Below, piece by piece: positions 8,598 to 17,363 of a DNA stretch of 58,345 nt (its first letter is position 1; each line of letters opens with the position of its first letter). The notes below the pieces were generated by a model. It saw only the letters and a list, made by a program, of their open reading frames with translations, had not been told where the DNA came from and ran no database searches. Made by a program: the position numbers and the translations under genes. The stretch is from CAYLLD01 sp964425135 (GTDB lineage Bacteria > Pseudomonadota > Alphaproteobacteria > Rhodobacterales > Rhodobacteraceae), in the NCBI GenBank assembly GCA_964425135.1, contig CAYRKW010000016.1:1-58345 (forward strand), written 5' to 3'.

Positions 8598-9640
8598 GGG
8601 ATCGCATGTGGCTCTTTGATCGCGGGATTGCGGCACTGATTGAAGATGGTGTGCTTGCGGATCTGTTGGTTGAAGACCCGGTTGGGCGACCGCGTGTGGG
8701 CGATATATTCACCGCCAAAGTGGAGCGGGTCGCGCCAAAGATCGGGGGCGCTTTTGTGAAGCTGAACGCTGAGTTCCATGGTTTTTTGCGCGAGTTCAAG
8801 GGATGCAAGCCGGGGGATATTCTGCCAGTGCAGGTGCGCAGTATTCCGGAGCCGGGCAAGGATACGCCGGTCTCGCGCCAGATTATGTTTAAAACCCGCA
8901 ATGTGATGCTGACGCCGGGGCGACCGGGCGTGAATGTCTCGCGTGCTATTCGCGGTGATGCATTGCGCGATGAGTTGAAAGCCGTTGTCGCGGATGTGTG
9001 GACAGATGCTGAGAATGGTGTTGTCATCCGCTCCATGGCGCGATTTTCGCAGCCGGAAGACTTGCTCGCGGATGTGCAAAAGGCGCTTGCGATGCAGGCG
9101 TCGGTGCAATCTGGCACGGACATACGTCTGAGCGCCTATGAGGAGGCTATGCGCGAATGGCCGGTCGCGGATCGCGTCTATGCGACGTCCCAAATCGATT
9201 GGCCGCATGAGCATTTTGACGGTGATCTTTTGGATCATTTTGACATGCGGTCGGCGATTGATGCGCTTTCGGGCTCGGATGTGTCGTTGTCGGGCAGTGG
9301 GTCGATGGTCGTAGAGGCGACCCGCGCGCTGGTTGCCGTGGATATCAACACCGGCGGTGATTTTTCACCTAATGCGGCTTTCAAAGCCAATCGTGCCGCG
9401 GCGCAGGTTTTGCCGCGGGCTTTGAAGCTGCGGGGATTGGGCGGGCAGGTGGTTGTCGATTTCGCGCCCGCGACCAAGAACCAACGCAAAGATATCGAAG
9501 CGACGTTGCAGACCGCGTTGCGCAAGGACGGGATTGAAACCTCGCTGGTTGGTTGGACCGGCATGGGACTGTTCGAGATGCAGCGAAAACGCGAGCGCAG
9601 GCCTTTGGCAGAGATTTTAAAGGAGAGAGATGATGGCTGA
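8594..9640 (+). CDS. Ribonuclease E/G family protein, short form
   Basis: A 348-residue RNase E/G catalytic-region protein, presumably an endoribonuclease acting on A/U-rich single-stranded RNA. An S1-like region occupies roughly residues 30-110. The DNase I-like catalytic part includes the conserved ALVAVDINTGGDF with its metal-binding aspartate, and later GGQVVVDFAP. It is clearly shorter than RNase G or E (about 490 to over 900 residues) and has no CPxCxGxG zinc-link cysteines, so tetramer assembly as in RNase E is unlikely. The start is GTG overlapping maf, with an ATG five codons in as alternative. Confidence 0.88.
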   Translation: MRDRMWLFDRGIAALIEDGVLADLLVEDPVGRPRVGDIFTAKVERVAPKIGGAFVKLNAEFHGFLREFKGCKPGDILPVQVRSIPEPGKDTPVSRQIMFKTRNVMLTPGRPGVNVSRAIRGDALRDELKAVVADVWTDAENGVVIRSMARFSQPEDLLADVQKALAMQASVQSGTDIRLSAYEEAMREWPVADRVYATSQIDWPHEHFDGDLLDHFDMRSAIDALSGSDVSLSGSGSMVVEATRALVAVDINTGGDFSPNAAFKANRAAAQVLPRALKLRGLGGQVVVDFAPATKNQRKDIEATLQTALRKDGIETSLVGWTGMGLFEMQRKRERRPLAEILKERDDG

Positions 9641-10172
9641 CGTGAACCTATTGGGAATTTCCGGCTCGTTGCGGGCGGGATCGTTCAACACCAAGCTGGT
9701 GCAGGAGGCAGCGCGGCTGATGGATGGGGCGAGGCTGACGATGGGAGATATTCGCATGCCGCTCTATGACGGTGATCTTGAGGCCAACGAGGGAGTGCCA
9801 GAAGAGGCGCTGACGCTTGAGGGGCAGATTAAAGCGGCAGATGCGATTGTGATCAGCTCGCCAGAATATAACGGCAATATCCCGGGCGGTTTGAAAAATG
9901 CGCTGGATTGGATAAGCCGCATCGACGGCAAACCCATGGCGAATAAACCGCTCGCTCTGATTTCAGCGGCGGCTGGGCGTACTGGTGGTGCGTTGGGTCA
10001 GTATTCAGCGCGCGCGTGTTTGGTCGCTTTTGGGCCGGATATTCTTCAGGGACCAGATGTGATGATTGCGGGCGCGCATAATGCCTTTGATGATGACGGT
10101 CGCCTGAATGATCCCAACAGTGAAAAGATGCTGGCCGCAATGATGGCGCGGCTTGCGGCGAAGCTGGGGTAG
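9630..10172 (+). CDS. NADPH-dependent FMN reductase family protein
   Basis: A 180-residue flavodoxin-fold reductase. The FMN phosphate-binding loop GISGSLRAGSFNTKL is at the N-terminus, and SPEYNGNIPGGLKNALDWISR near residue 75 is the second family signature. Enzymes of this group reduce FMN, quinones, azo dyes or chromate with NAD(P)H. The specific role is not visible. Two ATGs in tandem (9630 and 9633) lie inside the end of the RNase gene, so it is part of the maf-RNase operon. In many roseobacters a yacG gene sits in this slot. None is present here. Confidence 0.9.
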   Translation: MMADVNLLGISGSLRAGSFNTKLVQEAARLMDGARLTMGDIRMPLYDGDLEANEGVPEEALTLEGQIKAADAIVISSPEYNGNIPGGLKNALDWISRIDGKPMANKPLALISAAAGRTGGALGQYSARACLVAFGPDILQGPDVMIAGAHNAFDDDGRLNDPNSEKMLAAMMARLAAKLG

Positions 10173-10176
10173 CGCG

Positions 10177-10899
10177 CTACCCGGCAAGCTCCGCCTTATG
10201 CGCGGTCACAAGATCGGCCATGGAGTTGAATTGAACGTCATAGCGCGGCATTTGTCCGGGGTTCATCGTCGCGCCAAAGCCGTCTTTGTTGTGCCGCCGG
10301 TAAATCCACGCATTCGCAAGTCCATGCGTATTGGCAGGGCCATGATCGTGGAACATGCTTTCGGCGGTGTGCAGAACTTTTGACGGATCTATTCCGCGCC
10401 GTGCCAAAGTCTCGAGCATGTACTCGAAATTCCGCCGATCCGGCTTGTAGGAGCCGATATCATCTGCGGTGAATACGCCGTCAAAACTGATCCCGAGTTT
10501 GGCGTTTGAATGGGCAAAACTGTCGTTGTCGGTGTTTGTGAGGACCATCAGCTTGAAATGATCCTTAAGGTAGGCGAGCGCGTCGGGACTGTCGCCGAAC
10601 GCAGGCCAGTCCTTTACGGACGCACCATAGGCGAGGCACTCCTGCCATGATGCCTCCAGCCCCCATTCCTCGGCGAGCCGTCGATAAACGGTTGCGAGCA
10701 GATCCGCGTATTTCTTGGAAGGTGCCCAGCGTTGGGTCGAGGATTCGTAGTAGGCATGGGCCTGCAAAACTTCATCGCGGGGCAAATGCGTGTCGAGTTG
10801 AGATGTGAGGGGTTTGAGCCCGGCAATCATGCCGCTTTCCCAGTCGATCAGGGTTCCATAGACATCGAACGTCAGGACAGAGAAATCGGAGAGTTTCAT
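10177..10899 (-). CDS. Haloacid dehalogenase type II family hydrolase
   Basis: A 240-residue HAD hydrolase of the L-2-haloacid dehalogenase type. Motif I is TFDVYGTLIDWESG near residue 10 with the nucleophilic aspartate, motif II VLTNTDNDSF near 115, and KPDRRNFEYML near 155 supplies the lysine. The start at 10899 puts motif I at the usual distance from the N-terminus. Upstream in-frame ATGs would add 31 residues of non-family sequence. Four bases separate its stop from the convergent flavin reductase gene. The natural substrate is uncertain, since many relatives are not dehalogenases. Confidence 0.87.
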   Translation of the reverse strand: MKLSDFSVLTFDVYGTLIDWESGMIAGLKPLTSQLDTHLPRDEVLQAHAYYESSTQRWAPSKKYADLLATVYRRLAEEWGLEASWQECLAYGASVKDWPAFGDSPDALAYLKDHFKLMVLTNTDNDSFAHSNAKLGISFDGVFTADDIGSYKPDRRNFEYMLETLARRGIDPSKVLHTAESMFHDHGPANTHGLANAWIYRRHNKDGFGATMNPGQMPRYDVQFNSMADLVTAHKAELAG

Positions 10900-11175
10900 C
10901 GGGTTTGGCCTTTTTCGTGAGAGCGGTCTGTGCGCATGATTTTGCAGATGCGGGTTTTGCGAGATCATGGCAGAGTAGCGCGCAGCGAACAATTGGGAAA
11001 CGCATGTGGGCGAGCAACGGATAACGACGCGGAGTGATCCGATGCGTGTGGAGGCGATGCATGCCGCACCGGGCGGTGCTGGAGGCGCGCCGGTGCTCTC
11101 GGGGTTTGCGGCTTATGGTGCTGAGGACAGCGACGGATTGGAGCTTTGGGTGCGGGCCAAGAGCGATGGACATCA

Positions 11176-13098
11176 ATGGCTGAACGCGCAGGCATCCGCT
11201 TTATGAGCGGGCGGCTCTGTTTACAATCCCGCTACGTCGTCTCAGCCGCGGGAGAGGCGGTTGGGCATTTCGCGTTTTCGCTCGAAAATACCACCGGAAA
11301 ACCGATTGCGTCTTTGCGTTTGTGTCTGCAATCGATCACGCGGCTCAAAGCGGATGCGCGGGTGGTCGGGGCGCGATTTATCCGGCGGTTTGCCAATCTC
11401 CATGAGTTTGAAACGGAAGGCGCGCTTGGGGTTGGGGAGGTATGGACCTTCGAGGCGTATGGCCTTACCCACGCGCCGCAGCACGCCTGCGACGGACCCA
11501 AGAGCGCCTATGTGACCTATGCCGACGGGAGCCGGGCGGCGGTGGAATGTGCGCCGCTGACCTGCCCGCCCGGGCTCGATACCGGGCAGAGAAAGGCGTT
11601 GCCGGACGGCGCTTGTCCCGAGACCATTGGCGTCATTCCCTGGCCGTCGCAAGTGGCGACTGATCAGCTACGCGACGGGGTGCCCAGACTGGTGGGCACG
11701 AGGCTTCAGGCAGAGGATGCGGCGGCGTTTGAAGATGTGCGGGCGCTCGGTCAGCGTTTGTTTGCGCGGGATGTGTTTGCAGGGCAGGCGGGTGAGCTTG
11801 CGCTGGAGAGTGAGAGTTTCGCAGGCGCAGCGGCGGCCTATGAGATCAGCTTTCAGACCGGGTGTGTCACACTGCGCCACGCAGATGCGGCGGGGCGAGT
11901 TTATGGTCTGATCACGCTGGCGCACATCTGGCAGGGGGCGTGGGAAACAGATGAACTGGGCGTGCCGGAGACCGGGACTATCGCCGATGCGCCGCGCTTT
12001 GGGTGGCGCGGGTGTCATGTGGATGTGGTTCGGCATTTTCTGACGTTTCCCGATCTGATGCGTCTTGCCGATATTCTGGCGTGGCTCAAGTTTAACGTGC
12101 TGCACGTGCATCTGACGGATGACGAAGGCTGGCGGTTACAGATTGAGGCTTTGCCGGAGCTGACGCAAATTGGTGCATGGCGCGGGCCAGACGAGCCTAT
12201 GACGCCGCAATATGGGTTCAGCGCAGAGAGATATGGCGGCTTCTATACGCAAGCGGAAATGAAAGAGCTGATCGCGCAGGCCAGCCGTTATCATGTTGAT
12301 ATTATGCCCGAAATTGACATGCCCGGGCATTCAACGGCTGCGCTAACGTCACTTGCGTATTTGCGCGATCCCGATGAGCCGCCGGAGAGCTATTTCCCGA
12401 TCCAAGGATTTCCCAACAACGCGCTCAATCCCGGCGTGATCGAGACGTATCGGTTTGTAGAGACGATGCTTGAGGAGGTTTGCGCGCTCTTTCCATTTGA
12501 GTATGTGCATATCGGTGCCGATGAAGTCGGGCCGAATGCCTGGATGCAATCGCCCTTGGCTGCGGCGTTGCGTCAGGATGAAGGGCTGGCGGATACCGTG
12601 GCGATGCAGGGCTATTTCTTGCGCAAGGTGCAGGCCATGCTAAGGGCGCGTGGCAAGCGGCTGGCGGGATGGGATGAGGTCAGCCACGGCGGCGGCGTTG
12701 CGCGCGATGAGGCGGTGCTGATTGCTTGGCAGGACACAGATAAGATCGGAGATCTGGCGCGCGCGGGCTATGATGTGATCGCCAGTCCGGGGCAGGCGTA
12801 TTATCTCGACATGGCGCAGGCGAGCGGTTGGTCGGAGCCGGGGACGAGCTGGGGTGGTACGGTCGATTTTGCGACATGCTATGATTATGAGCCGAGCAAA
12901 GGGCTGTCTGATATCGGGCTGGCGCATTTAAAGGGCGTGCAGGCCTGCATCTGGTCTGAGCATCTGACGGATATCGCGGCGTTCAATCACATGGTTTTTC
13001 CACGTCTTGCGGCCGTGGCCGAGGCTGGGTGGAGCGATCCGGCGCGCAAGGATATCGCGCGGATATCGTATTTGACGCGCCTCCTGCCACGCTTGTGA
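11176..13098 (+). CDS. Beta-N-acetylhexosaminidase, GH20
   Basis: A 640-residue glycoside hydrolase of family 20, which removes terminal N-acetylglucosamine or N-acetylgalactosamine. The N-terminal 260 residues form a roseobacter-type accessory domain. The TIM barrel starts near FGWRGCHVDVVRHFLT and includes VLHVHLTDDEGWRLQIE. The catalytic Asp-Glu pair lies in VHIGADEVG, where the usual HxGGDE has Ala for the second Gly. There is no signal peptide, so it probably works in the cytoplasm on imported amino sugars. The start is uncertain: ATG 11176 is preferred, with TTG 11146 and ATG 11203 also possible. Confidence 0.92.
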   Translation: MAERAGIRFMSGRLCLQSRYVVSAAGEAVGHFAFSLENTTGKPIASLRLCLQSITRLKADARVVGARFIRRFANLHEFETEGALGVGEVWTFEAYGLTHAPQHACDGPKSAYVTYADGSRAAVECAPLTCPPGLDTGQRKALPDGACPETIGVIPWPSQVATDQLRDGVPRLVGTRLQAEDAAAFEDVRALGQRLFARDVFAGQAGELALESESFAGAAAAYEISFQTGCVTLRHADAAGRVYGLITLAHIWQGAWETDELGVPETGTIADAPRFGWRGCHVDVVRHFLTFPDLMRLADILAWLKFNVLHVHLTDDEGWRLQIEALPELTQIGAWRGPDEPMTPQYGFSAERYGGFYTQAEMKELIAQASRYHVDIMPEIDMPGHSTAALTSLAYLRDPDEPPESYFPIQGFPNNALNPGVIETYRFVETMLEEVCALFPFEYVHIGADEVGPNAWMQSPLAAALRQDEGLADTVAMQGYFLRKVQAMLRARGKRLAGWDEVSHGGGVARDEAVLIAWQDTDKIGDLARAGYDVIASPGQAYYLDMAQASGWSEPGTSWGGTVDFATCYDYEPSKGLSDIGLAHLKGVQACIWSEHLTDIAAFNHMVFPRLAAVAEAGWSDPARKDIARISYLTRLLPRL

Positions 13099-13104
13099 AA
13101 CGGA

Positions 13105-13152
13105 GCGGCCCTTGCGGGCCGCACGACATATCGTTTTGCGTGCCGCAAAACC
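13105..13152. terminator. Double hairpin between convergent genes
   Basis: Two tight stems follow each other between the GH20 gene and the convergent Gfo/Idh gene: GCGGCCC-TTGC-GGGCCGC (13105-13122) and GTTTTGCG-TGC-CGCAAAAC (13133-13151). The pair could end transcription from both sides. Confidence 0.65.
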
Positions 13153-13186
13153 GTTTTGAGTATTTGTCGGAAAGATGAAGGTGGGA

Positions 13187-14230
13187 TCAGAGCGCGATGG
13201 CCCGGCCCGTGTCATTGGAGGTCACGGCGCTATCGAGCACGCGTTGATGGCGGGCTGCTGTGGCGAAGTCCGGGGACATTTGTTGGCCTGATGCAACGGC
13301 GCTGGCAAAACGCTGGTATGTGCTCGGGGTGTCTTCGAACGCGACATCGCGCCATGTGCCGTTTTGCAAGTCCTCACCTGTTGAGAGGCGCAAAAGGCCG
13401 CGCTCGCCTTCGTTGGATACGTCGAGCCCGCCTTTGGTTCCGAAGATTTTCAGGCGCACGTCATTGATATGGCCGGAAGCAAAGCGGGAGGCGTGGATCA
13501 CGCCGGTTGCACCGTCTTGCAAAGTGGCGGTCATCGAAAAGCTGTCGTTGGCGTCGAGGGTGTAGTCGCCGATTGTATTGTCGGGGGCTTTGTCGAAGGT
13601 TTTGAGCGTGCAGGTGAGCGCGTTGATCTCGGAACCTGCAGCGAAGCTGAGAAAATCAATGATGTGGATGCCGATATCGCCAAGCGCGCCGTGCGAGCCA
13701 TGGGCGGTGGACAGGCGCCAGAGCCAGCGTGGCTCACTGTCCCATGCGCCCCATGCGTCCTGCGTCAGCCAGCTTTGCAGATAAGATGCCTCGAAGTGGC
13801 GCGGCGCGCCGATGGTGCCGTCTGCGATCAGTGCCTGCGCTTTGCTCAGCGCGGGGACGTTGCGATAGGTCAGATTGACGCCGGTGATTGCGCCTTTGCG
13901 CTTTGCAAGCTCCGCCATCTCGCTGGCATGCGTGTAATTGGTGGCCAGCGGCTTTTCGCAAAAGACGTGCAGTCCGGCATTCAGGAGCGTGAGCGTGGTC
14001 GGGTGATGCACCGCATCGGGCGTGACATTGGCGGCGGCATTGCATGTGCCGCTGGCAAGCGCCGCGTCCAGATTATCGAACACATGTGCGATACCGTGAT
14101 CCTTGGCAAAGGCGTTTGCGGCCTCGCGGTTGACATCAACGCAGGCCGTCAAAGTGACGCCGTCGATGGCTTTGAACGCATCGGCGTGTGCGTTGGCCAT
14201 GCTGCCGGTGCCCAGGATCAGAAGGCGCAT
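13187..14230 (-). CDS. Gfo/Idh/MocA family oxidoreductase
   Basis: A 347-residue NAD(P)-dependent sugar or polyol dehydrogenase. The Rossmann fold begins LILGTGSMANAHADAF, and the substrate-domain motif EKPLATN near residue 93 is the family's conserved EKP. Its start codon overlaps the stop of the upstream ThuA-domain gene by four bases (ATGA), so they are translationally coupled. ThuA-like and Gfo/Idh proteins often act together in the oxidation of disaccharides or other sugars to 3-keto derivatives. The neighbouring GH20 enzyme is convergent and may or may not share the pathway. Confidence 0.92.
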   Translation of the reverse strand: MRLLILGTGSMANAHADAFKAIDGVTLTACVDVNREAANAFAKDHGIAHVFDNLDAALASGTCNAAANVTPDAVHHPTTLTLLNAGLHVFCEKPLATNYTHASEMAELAKRKGAITGVNLTYRNVPALSKAQALIADGTIGAPRHFEASYLQSWLTQDAWGAWDSEPRWLWRLSTAHGSHGALGDIGIHIIDFLSFAAGSEINALTCTLKTFDKAPDNTIGDYTLDANDSFSMTATLQDGATGVIHASRFASGHINDVRLKIFGTKGGLDVSNEGERGLLRLSTGEDLQNGTWRDVAFEDTPSTYQRFASAVASGQQMSPDFATAARHQRVLDSAVTSNDTGRAIAL

Positions 14231-15015
14231 CAGTGGAAACCCTCTTCGCCATCCTCGTGCAGCCTGGGGCCGCGCGCTTTTATGGGTTCGAGCGCGGCTT
14301 CGACGGGTCTGTTGGGCGCTTTGGTCACATCCTTGCGGCGATCAAGCGGATTGGCGGCCCAATGGACCGCGTTTTTGAGGACGGTTTGGATGTTTGGGTC
14401 GTGATAGGTCGGGTAGGTTTCGTGACCCGGTTGGAAATAGAACACGCGACCCGCACCGCGTTGGTAGGTGACAGCTGAGCGGAAAACCTCACCGCCTGAG
14501 AACCAGCCGATCATCAGGGTTTCGAGCGGTTCTGGAATGCCAAAGGGCTCGCCGTACATTTCTTCGTTTTCAAGCTCAAAATGATCGGGCAGACCTGCGG
14601 TGATCGGATGATTTGGTGCGGTGATCCACAAGCGTTCCCGCTCGCCCGCCTCGCGCCATGTCAGATTGCAAGGCGTGCCCATCAAGCGCTTGAAAATCTT
14701 TGAGAAATGCGCGGAATGGAGACAGATGAGGCCCATGCCGGACCAGACATGTTCGGCCACACGCTCAACAATTGCATCCTCGACATCGCCATGGGCGGCA
14801 TGGCCCCACCACGTCAGAACGTCGGTTTGCGCCAAACGCTCTTCGGTCAGCCCGTGTTCAGGGTCTTGCAGGGTTGCAGTGGTCGCATGGATGGTCTTGT
14901 CGGCGTTCAGCGCAGCGGCGATGCAGCCATGCATGCCATCCGGGTACAGTCCACGAACGGTTTTATTGGTGTTTTCATGAACATTTTCACCCCAAACGAC
15001 GCAGTTGATCGGCAT
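14230..15015 (-). CDS. ThuA domain protein, trehalose-utilisation type
   Basis: A 261-residue ThuA-like protein with a class I glutamine-amidotransferase-like fold. Characteristic stretches are CVVWGENVHE at the N-terminus, DVLTWWGHAAHG near residue 85, GLICLHSAHFSK near 115 and GRVFYFQPGHETYPTYHDP near the end. ThuA proteins in rhizobia take part in conversion of trehalose and related disaccharides to 3-keto derivatives. It is the first gene of a two-gene unit with the Gfo/Idh gene and has an AAAAGGGATGG ribosome binding site. Confidence 0.92.
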   Translation of the reverse strand: MPINCVVWGENVHENTNKTVRGLYPDGMHGCIAAALNADKTIHATTATLQDPEHGLTEERLAQTDVLTWWGHAAHGDVEDAIVERVAEHVWSGMGLICLHSAHFSKIFKRLMGTPCNLTWREAGERERLWITAPNHPITAGLPDHFELENEEMYGEPFGIPEPLETLMIGWFSGGEVFRSAVTYQRGAGRVFYFQPGHETYPTYHDPNIQTVLKNAVHWAANPLDRRKDVTKAPNRPVEAALEPIKARGPRLHEDGEEGFH

Positions 15016-15110
15016 TGGTCCATCCCTTTTCTGACGTCAGAAATGTTTGATATGCCTGATGACTAGCGCGCGGGGATGGCGCGGTCAAAAGAGAAATCTT
15101 GGGGGTCGGG

Positions 15111-16154
15111 CTAGAGACGATCTGTGCCGTTGGCGCGCATTTTGTCGATCAGAAGGAGCAGACCGTTTTCTTCATCGGCTTCGGGATCGTTCTGGGGTGG
15201 CGGCGCGTTCACATCGACGAGTTTGGTGATCCGCTCGCGACGCACCTGATCATCTTCGCTCACGTCGATCTCCGCTTCGTCAAGCAGGGTCTTGGCTTCT
15301 GGATCTATCAGTTGGTGAACCTTGCCACTTTCCCCTGCAGGGTTTCGGAAACTCGCCTGTTCGGTGTGGTTTACTTTGACAACAGAGATGGAGATGTTGT
15401 CCTGATCCGGGTCGTTGAGCGCCAGCACCGTCGAGAGCAAGATATCCACAATCTCGGTCGCGCGGCGTTTGCGGTTTTTGTTCAAAATCCGCTCGATCTT
15501 GCTGTCAGACAGGAATTGGAGCCCATCCGAGGAGAGGATGAGAATATCGCCGGCAAGTAATTTGTAGGGCACTGCCGGGCAGTCGATTTGCGAGACTTTG
15601 TCGCCGAGCAATACGGATGTCAGGCAGTTGCGATCAGGATGGTTGCGGCCGGTTTCTTCGTCCATGAGGCCCGATTTGACCATCAAGTCAATTTGCGGTG
15701 CCATCGAGTGATCTTCGTTCAATTGGGTAAGAACGCCCTTGCGCAGCACATAAAGCGGGCTGTCGCCGATTGAGATCCAGAAGAGATTGTCCTCAACAAT
15801 CACCGGAATAACCAAGGTTGCGCCCATGCCGCGCACATCGGGGTTGTCCGCGACATGCTCGCGCAGGCAATCATTGGCGGTATCGGCCACGGCGCGCAGG
15901 ACTTTGGGGGCATTGGCTTCAAAGGCGAGGATGTTGCTGGTGTGGAATTTGAGCTCGCTGTAAGCTTCGGTCAGGACGAGTTTGGAGGCAATATCGCCCG
16001 CCGCATGTCCGCCCATGCCATCAGCGAGCACCGCATAGCCGTAGTCGGTGCCAATCGGGAAATCGGCGACAATAGCGTCTTCCTGGTAGTCGCGCATTCC
16101 CTGGTGGATTGCGCAGGCTACATCAAAACGTGTCTCGTTAGAGCGCCAGTTCAC
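15111..16154 (-). CDS. PP2C-family protein Ser/Thr phosphatase
   Basis: A 347-residue cytosolic PPM/PP2C phosphatase, expected to dephosphorylate substrates of the kinases encoded just upstream. Metal-binding residues are intact: the early QEDAIV aspartate, the DGMGGHAAGD motif at residues 45-54, SSDGL near 230 and DQDNIS near 260. A C-terminal 70-residue acidic tail follows the catalytic domain. It is the last gene of the seven-gene minus-strand signalling block and overlaps the FHA gene by four bases (ATGA). The layout matches the phosphatase-FHA-kinase triad known from threonine phosphorylation pathways, but with no secretion genes nearby. Confidence 0.92.
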   Translation of the reverse strand: MNWRSNETRFDVACAIHQGMRDYQEDAIVADFPIGTDYGYAVLADGMGGHAAGDIASKLVLTEAYSELKFHTSNILAFEANAPKVLRAVADTANDCLREHVADNPDVRGMGATLVIPVIVEDNLFWISIGDSPLYVLRKGVLTQLNEDHSMAPQIDLMVKSGLMDEETGRNHPDRNCLTSVLLGDKVSQIDCPAVPYKLLAGDILILSSDGLQFLSDSKIERILNKNRKRRATEIVDILLSTVLALNDPDQDNISISVVKVNHTEQASFRNPAGESGKVHQLIDPEAKTLLDEAEIDVSEDDQVRRERITKLVDVNAPPPQNDPEADEENGLLLLIDKMRANGTDRL

Positions 16155-17311
16155 GCGGTGTCCTCACCATCCTTGGATGTCTCGGTGCTGTCAGTTTGGT
16201 CACTTTCGTCCCAATTGAAATCGGCAGAGCACAGGCCGATAAATTGCAGCGTGGTTTCGCCGATGAGGATTTTGTCGCCCGACGCCATTTGTTCGGTACT
16301 GACAACCGGTTTGCCGTTGAGTTTTACCAGATTGGCTTTGCCGCCATGGCCAAGGTAGAAATCGTGGGTGTCAGGGTCGTAGGCGATAGCGGCGTGATTG
16401 TTGCGCGAGATTGCGTTGTCGCCGAAATCGAGCTGAATTTCCTGATCTTCGCCGCGTCCGATGTTGGACATGCCCGAGGTCAAGGAAAAGCCATGGCCGC
16501 GACCGGGACCGTCAAGAACGATGATCCAGCCAACGGGGTATTTGACGGTCAGACGTTTAGCCGCTGTTGGCGCTTCTTCTTGTTCTTCGAAGAGTTTGGA
16601 TGTGCCGTCCGAATATTCGAAACCCAGAAGACGTGTTTTGACGCGGCCGGATTTGCGGCGGGCCGTCACTGGCACGGATGCCGCGTCTTCGGCGGTTTTT
16701 TCGGCAGCAGGTATTTTCCCGACCGCAGCAGCGGCGGCGGCTTGCAAAGCTGCGGCTGAGGGAGCCGGTGCAGCAGTTGAGGCTGGCGCGTCCGGCTCAG
16801 CCGCCGGAGCTTGCTCTGCCTTGGCTGCTTTGGGGGCGTCCACCTCTGGCATTTCTGCTTCGGCCTGCGCCATTACTTCGGCAATCGGTTTGATCTCAGG
16901 CTGATCGCTTGCATCGTCCCCGAGCGCTTGGCTCACATCCTCTGGCGCGGTGTTGGCTGGCGTGGACGCCATTACATCGCGCATGCGCGGCCTGCCTTGC
17001 GTTTGTTCGACTGGCGGCGCAGCTGATATCTCGGTCCGGGCGCCAGCTTCGGTCTCGTTTGGCACCTGATTGTCTTTGGAGAGCACAAGCTTTGGCATCG
17101 CTTCGTCGTCTTCGTAGTCGAAATCGTCGCGCTTTGGTTCTGTTTCGAACTCGTTTGCGAAGCTCAATTCGATCTTTTCAGCAGCTCGATCAACGTCGCG
17201 CTCTGTGCTGATATCCACTTCTGCCTGATGATCCATCATCAGCGAATCCCAGCGATCATCTTTTTTGGCCGGAGCGGAAGCGTCGGAGCGTTTTTCGCGG
17301 AAGAGTTTCAT
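16151..17311 (-). CDS. FHA domain protein with long disordered N-terminus
   Basis: A 386-residue cytosolic adaptor. Residues 1-250 are low-complexity, acidic and Ala/Pro-rich. A forkhead-associated domain, which binds phosphothreonine, occupies about 258-360. Its key residues are Gly285-Arg286 (NIGRGEDQ), Ser302 and His306 (ISRNNHA) and Asn332 (LNGKPV). A short acidic Ser/Thr-rich tail ends the protein. It overlaps the PP2C gene and lies 52 bases after the kinase gene upstream, so one transcript is likely. By analogy with other kinase-FHA pairs it should read phosphothreonine made by the neighbouring kinases, perhaps on its own disordered part. Confidence 0.92.
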   Translation of the reverse strand: MKLFREKRSDASAPAKKDDRWDSLMMDHQAEVDISTERDVDRAAEKIELSFANEFETEPKRDDFDYEDDEAMPKLVLSKDNQVPNETEAGARTEISAAPPVEQTQGRPRMRDVMASTPANTAPEDVSQALGDDASDQPEIKPIAEVMAQAEAEMPEVDAPKAAKAEQAPAAEPDAPASTAAPAPSAAALQAAAAAAVGKIPAAEKTAEDAASVPVTARRKSGRVKTRLLGFEYSDGTSKLFEEQEEAPTAAKRLTVKYPVGWIIVLDGPGRGHGFSLTSGMSNIGRGEDQEIQLDFGDNAISRNNHAAIAYDPDTHDFYLGHGGKANLVKLNGKPVVSTEQMASGDKILIGETTLQFIGLCSADFNWDESDQTDSTETSKDGEDTA

Positions 17312-17363
17312 GTGTGTTTTCCCTGATTAGAGATAGGTCGAGCCAAGCGGCGAGATGCTGGTT

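Noticed and set aside
11006..11206. Short plus-strand open frame before the GH20 gene
   Set aside because: It overlaps the GH20 start in another frame, has no family match and no clear ribosome binding site.
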